Source: JBBTXJ01 sp964636345
GTDB lineage: Bacteria > Patescibacteriota > Patescibacteriia > Magasanikbacterales > JBBTXJ01
Reading direction: 5' to 3'
NCBI GenBank assembly: GCA_964636345.1
Contig: CAZWRL010000017.1
Coordinates: 1-15,785, forward strand
Length of the DNA stretch: 15,785 bases
Position 1 is the first letter of the stretch, and every line of letters starts with the position of its first letter. Below the pieces are notes generated by a model that ran no database searches, had not been told where the DNA came from, and saw nothing but the letters and a program-made list of their open reading frames with translations. Of the stretch, positions 5,959 through 13,543 are shown piece after piece. Made by a program: the position numbers and the translations under genes.

Positions 5959-6412
5959 TGCTCATTCAAGATGGTTGCCCGTTTATGCCGCCCTGTTGGA
6001 CGGCAGTGAATGGGAGGAAAGTCCGAACACTCTATGACAACGCAGGTCACATTGACAGTCCCCGCGTTGACTCGTAGAAGCAGGTAGTGGGTAACGCCCA
6101 CCCTTTGCATGGCAACATGCAGAGCGGGATAGTGCCACAGAGACGATACTAATCCCGATTCGTCGGGATCAAAGGTGAAACGTGTTCTGATATATAAGAC
6201 GATAGAAGGAATTCCTTGTTTTATGTTACAGAACTCGGCTCCGTGTAAGCGGATGCCGTGGCAAACCCTGCCTGGTGCAAGTGCAGCGCTTGTCCGTCTT
6301 TGGCGGATTCGCGAAAAGTTAGCACGCATAGAACTGCGGGAGCAATCCCGTGGTCAAGAGTGATAACCATCACCCATTGTCTGGGAACAGAATTCGGCTT
6401 ATTGAATGGGCG
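5959..6412 (+). ncRNA. rnpB: RNase P RNA, class A
   Basis: The catalytic RNA that removes the 5' leader of precursor tRNAs. The conserved core is visible: GAGGAAAGTCCGAAC (6014-6028), GCCACAGAGA (6134-6143), AGGTGAAACG (6173-6182), GGCAAACCC (6260-6268) and ACAGAATTCGGCTTA (6387-6401). The ends pair as helix P1: 5960-5969 with 6402-6411. Helix P4 is consistent, because CCGAA near the 5' end pairs with TTCGG near the 3' end where many bacteria have CCGGG with CCCGG. P12 is a short hairpin with a TTCG loop (6152-6169). The promoter upstream and terminator downstream bracket it precisely. No protein gene in this stretch is credible. Confidence 0.95.
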
Positions 6413-6419
6413 CCGTAAG

Positions 6420-6441
6420 ATCCGCCGCACGGCGGATTTTA
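6420..6441 (+). terminator. Rho-independent terminator of rnpB
   Basis: ATCCGCC (6420-6426) and GGCGGAT (6431-6437) enclose a 4-base loop, followed by TTTA. The T-tract is short but the stem is GC-rich and lies directly after the end of helix P1. Confidence 0.7.
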
Positions 6442-6443
6442 TG

Positions 6444-6472
6444 TTGACGAGTTTTTGATTGTGTGGTACGCT
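6444..6472 (+). promoter_or_regulatory. Candidate promoter of the ECF sigma operon
   Basis: TTGACG (6444-6449), 17 bases, then TACGCT (6467-6472) preceded by TGG, an extended -10. It begins three bases after the rnpB terminator. The predicted transcript start is near 6479. It looks like a housekeeping-type promoter; no separate ECF-type site was recognised. Confidence 0.55.
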
Positions 6473-6531
6473 GTTGGCTGGCCTCTTGACGAATCGTGGT
6501 AAGAAAAAGAGCGTTTTGGCGTCATAGCTTT

Positions 6532-7050
6532 ATGCAAGATTTAGCAAAAAAAGAGCGAGATTTCCTTGCCGCGTACGATGAGTACGCGCGGCTCGTATAC
6601 CGTCATGTGCGCCTCCGGGTAGGACGCACGGAGGATGCGGAGGATATTACGGCGCAGACATTCATGAAGACGTGGGAGTATCTCTCACTCGGTAAGCACA
6701 TTCTTCGCATGAAGCCGTTTTTGTTCCGCGTGGTCAACAATCTCATTATTGATTGGTACCGCGCTAAAAATACGACGCCGCTTCCGCTTGAAGAGATTGA
6801 AGATGAAAATGCGGTGCAGGCGGTTGATGCGCGTTTGGATGACATCCTTGACGCGCGCACATCCGTTGAAGCATTGGAGCGCGCGCTTAATCTCTTGGAG
6901 CCGGCGTATCGTGATGTGCTGGTGTTGGCTCACGTTGAGGGACAGAGCGTGCGTGAAATAGCCAAGAAACTTTCGGTGAGCGAAAATGTTGTCTATGTGC
7001 GGATGCACCGAGGGCGCAAGAAATTACTTGAATTAGTACAAGGTGTATGA
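6532..7050 (+). CDS. ECF-type RNA polymerase sigma factor
   Basis: A 172-aa group IV sigma factor that would direct RNA polymerase to a small regulon in response to an envelope or other signal. Region 2 spans about residues 10-80, with YDEYARLVYRHVRLRV, the acidic EDAEDITAQTFMKTWEYL core stretch and NLIIDWYR. A short linker (81-112) is followed by region 4 (113-168), with the helix-turn-helix GQSVREIAKKLSVSENVVYVRMHRG-type segment. Region 3 and the large non-conserved region are absent, as expected for ECF factors. ATG 6532 gives the usual N-terminus; an in-frame GTG at 6496 would add 12 residues. The stop TGA overlaps the ATG of the next gene (ATGA, 7047-7050), tying it to the membrane protein downstream, its likely anti-sigma factor. 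Confidence 0.92.
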   Translation: MQDLAKKERDFLAAYDEYARLVYRHVRLRVGRTEDAEDITAQTFMKTWEYLSLGKHILRMKPFLFRVVNNLIIDWYRAKNTTPLPLEEIEDENAVQAVDARLDDILDARTSVEALERALNLLEPAYRDVLVLAHVEGQSVREIAKKLSVSENVVYVRMHRGRKKLLELVQGV

Positions 7051-8195
7051 AATCTTTGTGGCAACAATTGAATGAATCTGAATGGACATCAATTCAGCAC
7101 GAGCGTGTCCGCGCGCGGTTGGTACGCCATATGCAGATGGTATCGGTAGCCAAAGCGCCACCGGTTGTACGGTGGTTTTCGCTTCCGCGGTGGACGCCAG
7201 CCGTGGCCGCGGTAGTTTTGGTTGCCGTGTTGGGTGGTAGCGGCACCGCCGTTGCATTTGCCACCGACAGCAAACCGTATGAATCGTTGTATCCGGTGCG
7301 CGTGATTACAGAACGGGTGCGCGCTCGGTTAGCGCGGACACCTGCGCGACGCGCGGAACTCGCAGTCGCGTTTTCTGAAAATCGTTTGGCTGAATTGCGT
7401 GATTTGGCCGAGGCGCAAGCCGCATCTGAAGGACGCGCGCGCGCAACCATTGAGATACCGGGTGATGTGCGCCTCGCCGCCTTCCGACGTAGCGGTGCGG
7501 CCGTGAAAACATTTTCAAAGATGGCGGAAAAACATATTAAGCGATTGCGCAAAACCGGAGAAGCGGCGCGGGCTGATGAGCTCTCAACCGAGTTGGACGC
7601 GGTGCTTGATGCGTCGCTTGGTATTCTATTGAGTGTGGAAGTTAGCGCGCCAGCAGAAGAACCGGTGCGTGCTGTTGTCGCCAAAACAAAACAGGAGATC
7701 AGTTCGCTTGAAAGCGCAGTTGAGGTTGGGATAAATCAGGAAGAGGTGAAAATGTTGGAGAAGATTGCCGCGATGTCGTCTACGTCTATGCTGAATGCCG
7801 ATGGCGCAAAAAAAGATACTAAGACGGGAACGAAAGAACGTGCAGAACACAAAATTGATGTGGCGCGCCGGGCGCTTGATAAAATGGAAACGCGTTTAAA
7901 GGAACAACGCGAACAGTATGGCGAGGAGTCCGTTGAGTTTGTGATATCGGCGTTTGATCGCGCAAAGGCGGCGGTGGAAAAGGCGGCATCGCTGTATGAG
8001 GCCAGTGACTATGAACAGGCGTTTGAGGTGGCGAAGGATGCGGCTCGCATAGCCGCGCACCTTAAGGTATACGCGCCGATTGCCGGTAAACGTTCAAAAG
8101 TGCAGATGACCGACGACAACCAATTGCGTCTTCACATCCTGCCCGCCTATAAAGATGATTTCAAACCGAAAGAGCAGAAAGACGAAAAACGATAA
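7047..8195 (+). CDS. DUF5667-domain membrane protein, candidate anti-sigma factor
   Basis: A 382-aa single-pass membrane protein. The first 48 residues are cytoplasmic and could bind the sigma factor encoded just upstream, although no zinc-binding anti-sigma motif is present. One membrane helix lies at about 50-71. The DUF5667 pattern follows: SKPYESLYPVRVITERVRARL and the helical AVAFSENRLAELRDLAEA stretch (about 75-120). The outer part is long, about 310 residues, rich in Ala, Glu and Lys and probably coiled-coil (for example 280-345), ending in a charged tail. The 4-base overlap with the sigma gene suggests translational coupling and a fixed ratio of the two proteins. The anti-sigma role is inferred from this pairing, which is known for DUF5667 proteins near ECF factors; it is not shown by a motif. 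Confidence 0.82.
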   Translation: MKSLWQQLNESEWTSIQHERVRARLVRHMQMVSVAKAPPVVRWFSLPRWTPAVAAVVLVAVLGGSGTAVAFATDSKPYESLYPVRVITERVRARLARTPARRAELAVAFSENRLAELRDLAEAQAASEGRARATIEIPGDVRLAAFRRSGAAVKTFSKMAEKHIKRLRKTGEAARADELSTELDAVLDASLGILLSVEVSAPAEEPVRAVVAKTKQEISSLESAVEVGINQEEVKMLEKIAAMSSTSMLNADGAKKDTKTGTKERAEHKIDVARRALDKMETRLKEQREQYGEESVEFVISAFDRAKAAVEKAASLYEASDYEQAFEVAKDAARIAAHLKVYAPIAGKRSKVQMTDDNQLRLHILPAYKDDFKPKEQKDEKR

Positions 8196-8217
8196 AAGCC
8201 CCACGCGGGGCTTTTAT
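8193..8217. terminator. Bidirectional terminator shared by DUF5667 gene and trpS
   Basis: TAAAAGCCCC (8193-8202) and GGGGCTTTTA (8207-8216) form a perfect 10-bp stem with loop ACGC. Each strand has A-tract, GC stem and T-tract, so it can end transcription from both sides. Its first three bases are the stop codon of the rightward gene and its last three are the reversed stop codon of trpS. Confidence 0.9.
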
Positions 8218-9254
8218 GATATTAGACATGAGCGGACTCCTATTTTTTTTCGCACCACCGCGATGGTTTTTTGCGTTATCTGATTCGCGCGTTTTGCGCC
8301 AATGGCGAGGTGTTTTTCAAGGGAGGATTTCTGTTGTAATAATTTTTTTCGGCGCGCGCGGAATTCGGCAAAGTGACCGGCAATGGCGCGCGCCAGTGTT
8401 TCTTTTAATTCACGATAGGCAATGGGCGCTTTTGTGAAATGCAGATTTTCTTTTTTGGTGCCGAATGTTTCAAGCAGTTTCAGGAGGTTGTAGGCACCGA
8501 TGGCTCCTTCAGATAATGTTTCCGTGGTGGTAAGTTTCCACTGACCTTTGGTATACGCAACGGGAATGACGCCGGTTGATTCAGTGACTGCTTTCGCGAT
8601 TTTTTCCAAGATGGCGAGCGGTTCATCGGCAAGTCCGATGACATTTTTTTCACCGAGTGATTTACTCATTTTTTGCATCGGGGAGGTGAGCGACATCACG
8701 CGCGGGGTTGGCGTAAGCAGGGCTTTTGGTTCAGCAAACGTTTTGCCGTAGCGATTGTTGAACCATCGCGCGATATTCCGCGTGAGTTCCAAATGTTGCA
8801 CCTGATCCTCGCCAACCGGCACGGTGGTACCTTGGTAAATGACGATGTCCGCCGCCTGAAGCACCGGATAGGTTAAGAGTCCGGCGTTGATATTTTCCGT
8901 TTGTCGCGATGCTTTATCTTTGTATTGCGTCATGCGTTCAAGTTCAGCGATGGGGGTGACGCAATTCAAAATCCACGCGAGTTCCGTGTGTGCGGGAACA
9001 TGAGATTGCACAAAGAGAGTAGATTTTTTGGGGTCAATGCCGAGCGCCAAAAGTTCTGCGGCAAGTGTGAGCGTGTTTTCCCGCAGTTCCTTTGCTGGTT
9101 TTCCTTGCGTTAGCGCATGAAGATCAGCAATAAAAAAATAGCAGTGGTATTTAGAATTTTTTTGCAGATCCAGCCAGTACCGCAGCGCGCCCAAATAATT
9201 TCCAATATGGAGCGGCCCTGATGGCTGAATGCCGGAGACGACGATGTTGGACAT
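8214..9254 (-). CDS. trpS: Tryptophanyl-tRNA synthetase
   Basis: A 346-aa class I synthetase that charges tRNA-Trp with tryptophan in the cytoplasm. The HIGH-type motif is PLHIGNYLG (14-22) and the KMSKS loop is exact (195-199, in QKMSKSLGEKN). GIQPSG (8-13), the AADIVIYQ stretch (134-141) and VPVGEDQVQHLELTR (145-159) are standard for bacterial TrpRS, and the length fits. ATG 9254 gives the expected N-terminus; a TTG six codons upstream is not needed. The gene starts seven bases after the RNase J stop. A perfect TATAAT (9261-9266) ends six bases before the ATG, so trpS may also have its own leaderless transcript. It converges on the DUF5667 gene at a shared terminator. Confidence 0.96.
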   Translation of the reverse strand: MSNIVVSGIQPSGPLHIGNYLGALRYWLDLQKNSKYHCYFFIADLHALTQGKPAKELRENTLTLAAELLALGIDPKKSTLFVQSHVPAHTELAWILNCVTPIAELERMTQYKDKASRQTENINAGLLTYPVLQAADIVIYQGTTVPVGEDQVQHLELTRNIARWFNNRYGKTFAEPKALLTPTPRVMSLTSPMQKMSKSLGEKNVIGLADEPLAILEKIAKAVTESTGVIPVAYTKGQWKLTTTETLSEGAIGAYNLLKLLETFGTKKENLHFTKAPIAYRELKETLARAIAGHFAEFRARRKKLLQQKSSLEKHLAIGAKRANQITQKTIAVVRKKIGVRSCLIS

Positions 9255-9260
9255 ACGAGC

Positions 9261-9266
9261 ATTATA
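9261..9266 (-). promoter_or_regulatory. Candidate -10 box of an internal trpS promoter
   Basis: On the minus strand TATAAT (9266-9261) overlaps the RNase J stop codon and is followed by six bases and then ATG 9254, so transcription would start at the ATG. No good -35 box lies at the right distance, which lowers confidence. Confidence 0.4.
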
Positions 9267-11076
9267 CCTCAATCACCACCGGCAACACCATGGGGCGTTT
9301 GCGAGTTTTTTGGAAGACAAACGTTCCCACCTCATCGCGGATTTTATTTTTGATGAAGTTAGGATCAGGCACTGCCTTGGGATCATGGCTCATAGCAATT
9401 TTGCGCACGCGGTGCCGCAGATCCTCAATCAACTGCTTGTTTTCTTTGAGATAGATGAATCCGCGCGAAATGAGATCAGGATTTTGCACGAGCGCGCCGG
9501 TTTTGTTATTGATGGTGAGAATAACCACAATCATACCTTCTTCCGCAAGAACCTGGCGATCGCGGAGCACGATGTGCGATTCATCAGAGACGCCGAGGCC
9601 ATCAACAAACACATAATCCGCCGGGATCATTTTTTCCGTCAAAACGCCGTTACCGTCCGCGTCAAATTCCATCACCTGGCCGTTGTCCGGAACAAACACA
9701 TGTTCGCGCGACCACCCAAGCGAGTACGCCACATCCGCATTTTCACGCAACAGGAAATGGTTTCCTTCAATCGGCACATAATACTTTGGCTGGAAGAGCG
9801 ACAGCATGAGTTTCAAGTCCTCTTTTTTGCCATGGCCGCCCGCGTGCACGTCCATCATTTCGTAGTTGATAACACGCGCTTCTTTGCGATAGAGCGTGTC
9901 CATCAGCCGTTGCACCGTGCGTTCATTGCCGGGCACGACCGATGACGAAAAGATGACCGTGTCGCTTTTGCGCACTTTGATGGAACGATGTTCGCCGGAG
10001 GCAATGCGCATAAGCGCGGCGCGCGATTCGCCTTGCGCGCCGGTGCAGACAATCACAATTTTATTGTCTTCATAGTCGTCAATGGCTTCAACAGGCACGA
10101 ACGTTTCTTTCTTGGCTTGAATGAAACCGATTTCGCGCGCGATTTCCACATTGGTTTTCATGCTGAACCCCTCAACCGCCACATGTTTGCCGTAGTGTTC
10201 CGCAAGTTCAATAATCTGCCGGACGCGCGACAAGAGTGACGCAAAGGTGCCGATGATGAGACGGCCGGGCGCTTTTTCAATGATGCGATCAAGCACTTCG
10301 CCGATTTCTTTTTCCGACACCTGATGGCCCGGACGATTGGCGTTCGTGGAATCGCCCATCAAGCAGAGCACGCCCTGCCGTCCGATAGCGGCGATTTTTT
10401 GTAAATCCGCCGGCGCTTCGCCCACCGGGTGAAAGTCAAATTTCCAGTCGCCGGTATGCACCACGGTGCCAATTGGTGTTTCAACCACAATGCCCACCGA
10501 ATCCGGAATGTTGTGGTTGATATGAAAAAATGACACCTTAAATTTTCCCAGTTGCAAGCTGTCGTCCACGCCGGTTACCTGCACTTTGAGCGCTTCGGTG
10601 CGGAAATCCGCTTGGCGTTTTTTGATGATTGCTGCGGATGTTGGCAAAGCATAGATAGTTGGATTGCCAATGATAGGAATGGTGTGCGGGATGGCGCCAA
10701 TGTGATCGTAGTGACCATGGGTGATAATCACCCCGCGGATTTTCCGCTCTTTCCCGCGGAGATATGACATGTTTGGCACGATGTAATCAATGCCGGGCAT
10801 GTCTTCTTCCGGGAATTGGAGCCCCATGTCAATTAAGATGATATCATCCTTGTATTCAAGGAGTGTGCAGTTGCGACCCACCTCTTCGCAACCGCCGAGC
10901 ACCATGATGCGGAGTATATCATCGCCCGCGGTTTTTTCACCGGTGCTGGTGATTACACGCGCGCGATCCGCCGGCTGGCGAAGTGGCGCGCGTTCGCGTC
11001 CGCGCTCGCGTGAAAAGGGGCGATTCCCGCGTGGGCGCCTTCCTGTTCGTTCAGTTCGTTCTTTTGTTGGACTCAT
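9262..11076 (-). CDS. rnj: Ribonuclease J
   Basis: A 604-aa metallo-beta-lactamase/beta-CASP ribonuclease, acting in the cytoplasm as endonuclease and 5'-3' exonuclease in mRNA decay and RNA maturation. Residues 1-50 are a basic, Arg-rich tail likely to contact RNA. The metal site includes HGHYDH (120-125) and HTGD (207-210). GDSTN (241-245), GTFAS (276-280), CTGAQGE (344-350) and HAGGHG (411-416) mark the beta-CASP part, and PIEGNH (435-440) lies near its end. The length is a little above the usual 550-560 because of the tail. ATG 11076 is chosen over the upstream non-ATG start at 11124, which adds no family sequence. It lies 77 bases after the tRNA-Leu gene and probably forms an operon with trpS. 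Confidence 0.95.
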   Translation of the reverse strand: MSPTKERTERTGRRPRGNRPFSRERGRERAPLRQPADRARVITSTGEKTAGDDILRIMVLGGCEEVGRNCTLLEYKDDIILIDMGLQFPEEDMPGIDYIVPNMSYLRGKERKIRGVIITHGHYDHIGAIPHTIPIIGNPTIYALPTSAAIIKKRQADFRTEALKVQVTGVDDSLQLGKFKVSFFHINHNIPDSVGIVVETPIGTVVHTGDWKFDFHPVGEAPADLQKIAAIGRQGVLCLMGDSTNANRPGHQVSEKEIGEVLDRIIEKAPGRLIIGTFASLLSRVRQIIELAEHYGKHVAVEGFSMKTNVEIAREIGFIQAKKETFVPVEAIDDYEDNKIVIVCTGAQGESRAALMRIASGEHRSIKVRKSDTVIFSSSVVPGNERTVQRLMDTLYRKEARVINYEMMDVHAGGHGKKEDLKLMLSLFQPKYYVPIEGNHFLLRENADVAYSLGWSREHVFVPDNGQVMEFDADGNGVLTEKMIPADYVFVDGLGVSDESHIVLRDRQVLAEEGMIVVILTINNKTGALVQNPDLISRGFIYLKENKQLIEDLRHRVRKIAMSHDPKAVPDPNFIKNKIRDEVGTFVFQKTRKRPMVLPVVIEV

Positions 11077-11153
11077 ACAGAGATTGTTGTGGCGCGCCGT
11101 CCGCAAGCTGGCGGAGTAACGCAACCAAAAAATTAATAATGAAGAAGTAAACT

Positions 11154-11240
11154 TGGTGCCGCGGGAGAGATTTGAACTCTCACTCTCTTGCGAGAACTAG
11201 GCTCTGAACCTAGTGTGTCTACCGGTTTCACCACCGCGGC
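11154..11240 (-). tRNA. trnL: tRNA-Leu (anticodon CAG), CCA encoded
   Basis: On the minus strand the acceptor arm GCCGCGG (11240-11234) pairs with CCGCGGC (11164-11158), followed by discriminator A and an encoded CCA (11156-11154). The anticodon stem CTAGG/CCTAG encloses TTCAGAG, giving CAG. The long variable arm (TCTCGCAAGAGA) is typical of class II leucine tRNA, and the T arm is GAGAG-TTCAAAT-CTCTC. It lies 11 bases after the solute-binding protein stop, so it may be cut out of that mRNA. Confidence 0.96.
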
Positions 11241-11251
11241 CGGCGATGTTG

Positions 11252-13222
11252 TTATTTTCGCCGCCAAACCCGCTTCGTTTTTATATAGCGTTCCTCAATG
11301 TCATTGAAGCGATCAGCTGATGACAAGATGCGCGCTATGGTGATTCCTTTTATCTGATTGGCCACCGCGTAGGTATACGTGGGCGCGTACAGGAACACCG
11401 CCGGATATTCTTGTTTTAAGAGTTCTTGGAATGCGCGATATTTTTGCGCGCGTATCGTTTCGTCCGCGGAAACACGCGCTTCTTCCAGAAGCATATCCGC
11501 TTTGCGATTAACGAAATTGGCAAGATTAAGTCCCGGATGATCAACCTGTGACGAGTGCCAGAACGGGAACGGATCAGGATCAGCGCCGATGATTTCACCG
11601 TAGAGAAGGATGTCATACGCGCGCGGCCGGAGCACGGACGTGGTAATATCGCGCGCGGCCGCGACGCGTACTTGTGCTGAAACACCAACCTCACGCCATG
11701 CCGCCGCCGCTTTTTCAGTCACGAGCGCGAGCTCTTCATCGCTCACCGTGGTAATGGTGAGTATGAGCGGCGTGTCGCCTTTTGCGCGAAACACGGTTTG
11801 CGCGATTGGCATCTCTCCCGTGAGCCGCTCATCTATCTGTTTTTGTATAACCGCGTCATCTGTGGTGCTGGAAGTATCCGTGTCCAGTGTATCAGGTTTT
11901 GATTCTTGCGCCAATTTTCGTTCTTCATCACGCACCTTTTCTAATTCTTTGCGCAACAATTTGGTGCGTAGCGCGATGTAGTCCTCCCGATTAATTTCTT
12001 TCCAGCCCGCGGCCGATAACAATTCTTTTGCTCGTTCACGGTTCACGCCATTTTTATGGAATACCGGATCATATCCCACAAAACCCTCAAGAATGGGTGA
12101 GCTAATCACCGTGCCTTCGCCACGCAAAACATCGTGCAAAATTTGTTGTTTGTCAATGGCAAGTCCAAGCGCCTGGCGCACCTCTTTTGTTTTGAGCGCC
12201 GTTGCCTGGCGTGGATTGAAGAAGAGCGCGGTGTAGCGCGGCAACTGCAAAGTGTAGAGTTCCATATATTTCCGTTCCACGCGCTCCCTGAATTGTTTGG
12301 GAACAAAATGAAGACCATCCACCTGCTGACTACGAATGTCTTGCACGGCAAGATCAAATGAGGGATAGAATTTAAACTGCACCTCATCAAGATACGGGGG
12401 GCGGCGGTAAAATTGTTCGTGACGAACAACGGTCAGACGTTGTGCCATGCCTGATTCGCCACGAATCAACTCTTTGAACTTGAATGGTCCTGATCCAATG
12501 GGGCGCGTGTTGTACGGAGAGAGCCGTGCGTTACGCGGATCAATGTTGCCCCAAATATGTTCAGGAATGATGCCAACGGTGAGCGCGGAAAGGAATGGCG
12601 CAAACGGTTTTTCAAGAACGAATTTGACGGTTCGCGCGTCAACTTGGGAGACGGTGACGCCCTGGAAACTCACCCGAAGCGGACTGCCATATGCCGCGTC
12701 TTGGATGGCGGCAAACGTGAACAGAATATCGTTAATGCCGAGCGGTTCATTGTCATGCCACACTGCGTTTGTTCGGATGGTAAAGAGATATTCGGTTTGT
12801 TTATCATTGATGGTAAAAGATTCCGCAAGATCAGGAACCAAAGTTCCTTTTTCATCATACCGAAGCAGGCCGGAGAAGATGATGCGGGTCAAATCCGCGT
12901 CCACTTCATTTGAGGGTGTGTAGAGCGGATTGATGAATTGCGGCGCGCCTACCACGGCTTCGCGATAGACGCCGCCATTTTTTGGCACCTCGGCGAGCAG
13001 AGAATCACCCGCTTTGAGGAGGAGCCCAAGCGCGGCGAACGCGGCAATCACGATTGCGCCGATAACCACGCGCTTTTCACGTACGGTAAGCACCCGACCG
13101 GCATGTCGTAATTGTTGCGCCGACGGCCACTTTTTTATTTTGAAGGCGGTGTGTACCTGTTTTGCGCCTCGAGAGAGAAGCGCAAAAATATTTTTTATTC
13201 TGCGAAGCAGAGAGCTTCCCAT
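11252..13222 (-). CDS. Family-5 solute-binding protein, membrane-anchored
   Basis: A 656-aa protein of the peptide/nickel-binding (OppA/DppA) family, which would bind oligopeptides outside the cell for an ABC importer. Residues 1-50 are basic and lie before a single membrane helix (about 52-69), so the protein is anchored rather than a lipoprotein; no lipobox is visible. The binding domain begins near VYREAVVGAPQFINPLYT (85-102), with the family pattern WHDNEPLGINDILFTF (155-170) and PIGSGPFKFK (241-250), and runs to the C-terminus. A highly charged stretch at about 412-475 is extra compared with ordinary members. ATG 13222 is used; a GTG at 13240, directly after the secG stop, would add six residues. 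No permease or ATPase gene is nearby, so transport is not assured. It is cotranscribed with secG. Confidence 0.88.
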   Translation of the reverse strand: MGSSLLRRIKNIFALLSRGAKQVHTAFKIKKWPSAQQLRHAGRVLTVREKRVVIGAIVIAAFAALGLLLKAGDSLLAEVPKNGGVYREAVVGAPQFINPLYTPSNEVDADLTRIIFSGLLRYDEKGTLVPDLAESFTINDKQTEYLFTIRTNAVWHDNEPLGINDILFTFAAIQDAAYGSPLRVSFQGVTVSQVDARTVKFVLEKPFAPFLSALTVGIIPEHIWGNIDPRNARLSPYNTRPIGSGPFKFKELIRGESGMAQRLTVVRHEQFYRRPPYLDEVQFKFYPSFDLAVQDIRSQQVDGLHFVPKQFRERVERKYMELYTLQLPRYTALFFNPRQATALKTKEVRQALGLAIDKQQILHDVLRGEGTVISSPILEGFVGYDPVFHKNGVNRERAKELLSAAGWKEINREDYIALRTKLLRKELEKVRDEERKLAQESKPDTLDTDTSSTTDDAVIQKQIDERLTGEMPIAQTVFRAKGDTPLILTITTVSDEELALVTEKAAAAWREVGVSAQVRVAAARDITTSVLRPRAYDILLYGEIIGADPDPFPFWHSSQVDHPGLNLANFVNRKADMLLEEARVSADETIRAQKYRAFQELLKQEYPAVFLYAPTYTYAVANQIKGITIARILSSADRFNDIEERYIKTKRVWRRK

Positions 13223-13240
13223 AATTTGAAAAGAAGTCAC

Positions 13241-13459
13241 TTAGACAAAAAGCGACGTTAGCGCGATCCCGAAGAATAAGACCGAAAGAAGAATAGTGGC
13301 ACGGAAGAGGATTTTATCAACGCCGCGTTTAGTGCTGTACACATTGCCGGTGCCGCCAAAGACGCCGCCCAGCCCCGCCCCCTTTTGCTGAAGTAAAATT
13401 GCTGTAATAAGCAAAATACTGATAAGTACTTGGAGTACGGTGAGAAGTGTTTTTACCAT
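13241..13459 (-). CDS. secG: Preprotein translocase subunit SecG
   Basis: A 72-aa inner-membrane protein of the SecYEG channel that helps SecA-driven export. It has two membrane helices (about 3-23 and 50-70) joined by the family loop LLQQKGAGLGGVFGGTG (22-38), with the Thr-Lys-Arg-Gly turn before the second helix. Length is normal. ATG 13459 is chosen because the predicted transcript start lies only about four or five bases upstream; the longer reading to 13498 would run into the promoter. The solute-binding protein follows directly, and both are exported or membrane-related. Confidence 0.92.
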   Translation of the reverse strand: MVKTLLTVLQVLISILLITAILLQQKGAGLGGVFGGTGNVYSTKRGVDKILFRATILLSVLFFGIALTSLFV

Positions 13460-13469
13460 AGACCTGATC

Positions 13470-13498
13470 AGTATACCACGGCAGAGCGCAGGGGTCAA
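13470..13498 (-). promoter_or_regulatory. secG: Promoter of secG operon, nearly leaderless
   Basis: On the minus strand TTGACC (13498-13493), 17 bases, then TATACT (13475-13470) preceded by TGG, an extended -10. Transcription should start near 13463, about four bases before the ATG. Confidence 0.75.
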
Positions 13499-13503
13499 GC
13501 ATA

Positions 13504-13532
13504 TTCCATCAGGGATGTTTTGGTGGTATACT
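13504..13532 (+). promoter_or_regulatory. Promoter of pilin-like gene, nearly leaderless
   Basis: The extended -10 TGG-TATACT (13524-13532) is identical to that of the divergent secG promoter, and the base run continues alike (ATCAG against GATCAG). The -35 position holds only TTCCAT (13504-13509), so the extended -10 must carry it. The transcript would start about five bases before ATG 13544. Confidence 0.6.
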
Positions 13533-13543
13533 ATCAGTATTAT

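Noticed and set aside
6150..6170. ATCCCGA-TTCG-TCGGGAT in rnpB resembles the inner hairpin of repeat copy D.
   Set aside because: It sits at the P12 position of RNase P RNA, where a short hairpin is expected, and TTCG loops are common; the match is limited to the GGGA/TCCC arms.
5805..6329. Open frames on both strands across rnpB.
   Set aside because: The stretch is explained base by base by the rnpB promoter, conserved core and terminator.
9229..9945. Open + strand frame of 238 codons.
   Set aside because: It is the antisense shadow of the RNase J gene, which has full family motifs; no start signals of its own.
13430..13543. 38-codon upstream extension of the pilin-like gene.
   Set aside because: It runs through the divergent secG promoter and the gene's own -10 box and would place a charged stretch before the signal peptide.
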